A stretch of DNA of 64,000 nucleotides, taken from assembly GCA_033063855.1 (NCBI GenBank), contig CP093831.1:8370001-8434000 (forward strand). Direction: 5' to 3'. Shown here in pieces: positions 60,655-64,000 of the stretch. Below the pieces are notes generated by a model. That model ran no database searches and was not told the DNA's origin. It worked only from the letters and a program-made list of their open reading frames with translations. The first letter of the stretch is position 1. Each line of letters starts with the position of its first letter. The DNA is from Smittia aterrima. Lineage: Eukaryota; Arthropoda; Insecta; Diptera; Chironomidae. The position numbers were made by a program, and so were the translations under genes.

Positions 60655-63600
60655 TTTCAATATCTAGTTCAATAAACTTTTCAGCTTTAATAAATTATTT
60701 AAAAACTATCACAATTTGTTGCATATCACTGCGATTTTGTTCTTTTGTCGCCTCTTCGCAACTCACAAGTTTCACTTTCGCTTGCTTTCTGAACTGCTCG
60801 TCAAAGCAAATAGACAGCGAATGAAGAAAATAGAAAATGTTCAGTCAACTCGAGGATTTCTTAATTCTTTCTCATTCACACTTTAACTGCTGCTGGTGAG
60901 CGTCTCGGAACGAAATTGCAAATCGACAATCAAAGCTCGGATCGTTTACATGTTTCATCGACGGAAACGCGATTCAAACTGAAATGACTTGTGAGCAAGC
61001 GAGCGAATGAGTTGCTTTGAGCAGTGAGATTTCTGTTTTGTGTTCGTTGAACGTGATATCGGGTTTGTATTAATAAACTTAACAAGAAGCGTTTAAAGCG
61101 AGCGAAGAGAGAATAAGCGTCAACTTGCGCTAGCAAATATTTTTTGTTTGCGACTTCTTGTGTTGATATAACTGCATTTGTCCGAAGTCCTAATTGAATT
61201 GACCAACTAACGAGACGCCGCAAGGAATTTCTTGATTACTCCTCGAAATTCCTGAATAATATTGACACACTTCAATTGTTGATTTCTTGAGAGTCTCTTC
61301 TTCTTTATTGATACTATCAACTGACCTGCGCAACATATCAATGAGATCCCGTAAAGATTATCGAGATCGAATTAATTTTCTACACACCTCGCAGATTATT
61401 TTTGAAAACTAAAACGCGATCATCTTCGTGAGCTTTCATGTGGTTTCCTCGAAAATTTGTTGACAACGTGGGACGAAGATGAGACTAACGTTCATGGATT
61501 CCAATTGCTGCACCTTCAATGGCTAAATTTGTTAAAATTCGATCCTCTCGATGACGCATTCGCTGCTGATTTATAAACTTTTAAGCACCGCGACAAATAA
61601 AGTAAATTTTCGCAAACATCTTTGGCGCCTTTGAACGAGATATTGGAAACTTTAGTCGAGAAGAAGGTTCAACAAACTCGTCGAGAAGAAGATCAGAAAC
61701 AAGTTTGAATTTTTTGGAATGGAATGCAACGGAGCGTTGATTACCAATTAATTATTATCGAAGTGATAACGACAAAGCTTTCTCGTGCTACGGAAGAAAT
61801 TAAGATTCAAATTTCACAAGGAAGCCTTTCAAAGATCATCCATCGACTTAATTAGCGTAAACAAAATCTTTCGTATATTTGCATGAATTTATCTTATCAT
61901 GCTCTCGCCTTGAATCGCTTTTATCAAAGTTATTTTTAAAGTAACAATCTATTGCTTTCTGTTTTTCGGCTTGTCATTGCCGGCTTTGGCTTTGACTTCA
62001 CCGGAGAACAGCCTTCGCTAGCTTCCTAAGTTTAATAGTGATGAAACATCTTTATAGTTGGTGGTCGTAAAGTATGGAAATGATTTAATTATACGCTTTG
62101 AACTTCGGAATCTTTGTGACTCGATGAAAAGTTGTAAAATGTTTAGTAATTTTAGAGGCCACTTGAGATTTGATTTGTTATCTTGTGCAGCTATAAATTA
62201 TTCTCGCAAACAATATTTTACAAATTATTTTATTTATATTTGAATTGGGGCAGAGATCGAATTGGAGTTGAAGGAAAAAACAAACTTCTTGATTGGTTAG
62301 CTTGTTCATTTTAAAAAGCGAAGTGTCTTGAACTTTTCGCTGTTTTCGCTTGCTTTAAAAAAAAGAGTTTAAATGTTTGTTCAGTCAGTTCCATTGAAGA
62401 TCATGTGAACGAAAATGCCAACACGCCGACGACTTGAACTATATTAAAGCGCTAACAGTTTATCATAACCAGCCTCATATCTGGAAGCTCATTCAGTCTG
62501 ACCTTGAAAGCTTTATTGTTTCATCTTTCTTCTCTCACATTTCTGATGCAGGCGACACAATCAATGCAGTCATCAAAATCGTTATCTCATTTTGGGGATC
62601 GTTCGTAAGTTGCGGAAGATTAAATCTGACAGTTCGAAACTCTAAAGATCTTTTTAACTTAAAAATGAAATGTCATTTTAGAATCTTCCCGTTTGTGGTT
62701 CACAGGTCAACCTGTTTTGCGAGACTTAGTCGACACACGATTAGCATTGCCTCGCCTTAGAGCTAACGTAAATAAATTATGCAACATCATCTTCTTCTTG
62801 AGCTTCGTGCGCAATTCCGATTGCGACCTTGTTGTGTTATCTGATGCAGTTTTTTGTATCCGTTCCTTGAACTTCTTCTTCGATTTCGCTTCTCTCCATA
62901 GATAGACATTAAAATGTCTCGGACGCTTAATAGTCATAAATTTCCTCTCTCGTGTAAAAATCGACAACTGAAGTTTGTTCGTGAACGAAAAATCAAGTTT
63001 TGGGTAAAGAAAGAAATTGCGCAAGCGATCGACAATGCATCGCTTGTGCACCTTCATCCTACCCACAGAGTCTCTCATGGCCTTTGTCGAAGACTCTAAA
63101 TCAAAGTCTCTCCATTTCTTCTGCGAATCTTCTCGAAAAAGTTTTAATGACGTTCGCGCTAAGAATATAAAATTCTAAATTCAATGTTGCGAGAGGAAAT
63201 AACTAAATATCGACGGTGAATCACTGAAATGTTGCGTAGGTCAGTTTAACTGTAGCAAGTGAAGATGAGACTTTCGAAAAAAAAAACAATTGAAAACTAT
63301 GTTAATCTCATGCAGGAATTTCGCGAAGTGAGCGTGAAATTCCTTTCGATCTTTCTTTAGGAAGTTTGACATTTCAACTACTTAATAAATGAAACATTAC
63401 CTCTCCTCAAACGTGAGCAAGTTATCGACGATTCTCTTTAGACATTTATTCCTCTACTTAGTCTCATTTAATACAAACATCAATCAACTTGCTTCGGGGC
63501 ATTTCGAACATCTCGTTCGCTCGTGAGCGATTTTTCTATTCGCCTTCAGTTCGAAACGCGATATCGTCGATTGAGCATGTAAACGAAACGCTCAAAGCCG

Positions 63601-63799
63601 TTTTAGTACGAAAGAATTGAGAAATCAAGTTGACTTAACAGTTTATTTCATACGCGCTACTTGTTTACTCGAAAGCACAGTTTTGAAGCAAACTGAAAGT
63701 AAACGAAAGTGAAACTTTGGATGTTACGAAAGTTAACTTTATGTTATGAGCAATAAATAACTTTGACTAAAAAGTGTTTCGTAAATCTCATATTGAAAG
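60655..63799. other. Intergenic region between two divergent chemosensory protein genes
   Basis: 3.1 kb separating the two CSP starts, so both promoters lie here. AT-rich with scattered chance frames; the longest (about 123 codons, 62707-63078 minus) is Lys/Arg-rich and shows no domain. No RNA gene or transposon recognised. Confidence 0.5.
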
Positions 63800-63995
63800 A
63801 TGAAATCGTTTGTGGTTGTTGTGATCTTTTGCATAAATTTATTGAGCTTGACGTCGGCTCAAAGCGATGAAAAATACAGTCGCCGGTACGATAATATTGA
63901 CGTTGATTTAATTTTCCGCACACGATTGCTGAGCAATTTTGTTGACTGTTTGTTGGACAAAAAGCCTTGCTCACCCGAAGGAAAAGATCTTAAAA
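63800..63995 (+). CDS. Chemosensory protein (OS-D/A10 family), first exon, cut by window edge
   Basis: ATG at 63800 starts MKSFVVVVIFCINLLSLTSA, a signal peptide, then QSDEKYSRRYDNIDVDLIFR and TRLLSNFVDCLLDKKPCSPE, ending GKDLK plus one base at a GTAAG donor (63996-64000). The donor falls at the same codon and phase as in the neighbouring CSP, and the peptide is very similar (YSRRYDN, CLLDKKPC), so the two are local duplicates in divergent orientation. The second Cys pair and the rest lie outside the window. Expected role: binding of small hydrophobic ligands in extracellular fluid. Confidence 0.9.
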
Positions 63996-64000
63996 GTAAG

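Noticed and set aside
62707..63078. 123-codon Lys/Arg-rich minus-strand frame between the chemosensory genes
   Set aside because: Basic low-complexity sequence without known motif; a longer spurious plus-strand frame overlaps the same region.

Overview
The window is nuclear DNA from an insect, most likely a nematoceran fly. Supporting signs are short spliced introns (often 56-70 bp) with GT-AG ends, AT-rich non-coding DNA, TCAGT-type initiators, and insect gene families: pancreatic-type lipase, troponin C, a tandem array of alkaline phosphatases, and OS-D/A10 chemosensory proteins. A chironomid-like midge is my guess, but nothing here proves the genus. Gene models were built by hand from splice sites, codon phase and family knowledge. 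Every exon chain given for a named gene closes in frame.

Layout. 1-1.36 kb (-): 5' part of a secreted lipase, running off the left edge. 1.36-15.26 kb: no recognisable gene. 15.26-34.53 kb (+): a long gene ending in a four-EF-hand calmodulin-like domain. Its N-terminal region is assembled from small phase-0 exons, four of which look like tandem duplicates of one short Tyr/Phe/Arg peptide. Inside its introns, on the opposite strand, lies a second EF-hand gene, troponin C (about 20-26 kb), with two alternative last exons; the two genes interdigitate. 34.5-39.6 kb: non-coding. 39.6-51.6 kb (+): six head-to-tail alkaline phosphatase genes (called AP1-AP6 here) about 210-335 bp apart. They show three intron patterns, one is intronless, and membrane-anchored and soluble forms are both present. 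52.2-56.3 kb (+): a shortened polycystin-1/REJ-like membrane protein. 56.3-56.7 kb (-): a 107-residue protein that is essentially only the TAZ1 zinc-binding domain of CBP/p300. 57.3-58.0 kb (+): VPS29 of retromer, complete. 58.6-60.7 kb (-): a chemosensory protein with a long Ser/Thr/Pro/Arg-rich tail. 63.8-64 kb (+): first exon of a second, divergently transcribed chemosensory protein, cut by the right edge.

Functional themes. The phosphatase array looks like a locally duplicated family of extracellular or brush-border-type enzymes; this tissue role is inferred from the family and from GATA-type sites upstream. The EF-hand pair couples a calcium sensor with a variable N-terminus to a muscle calcium switch in an antisense nested arrangement. 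The best candidates for undescribed biology are the microexon array in the calmodulin-like gene, the orphan TAZ1 protein, the shortened polycystin, and substitutions at one active-site position across AP3-AP6.
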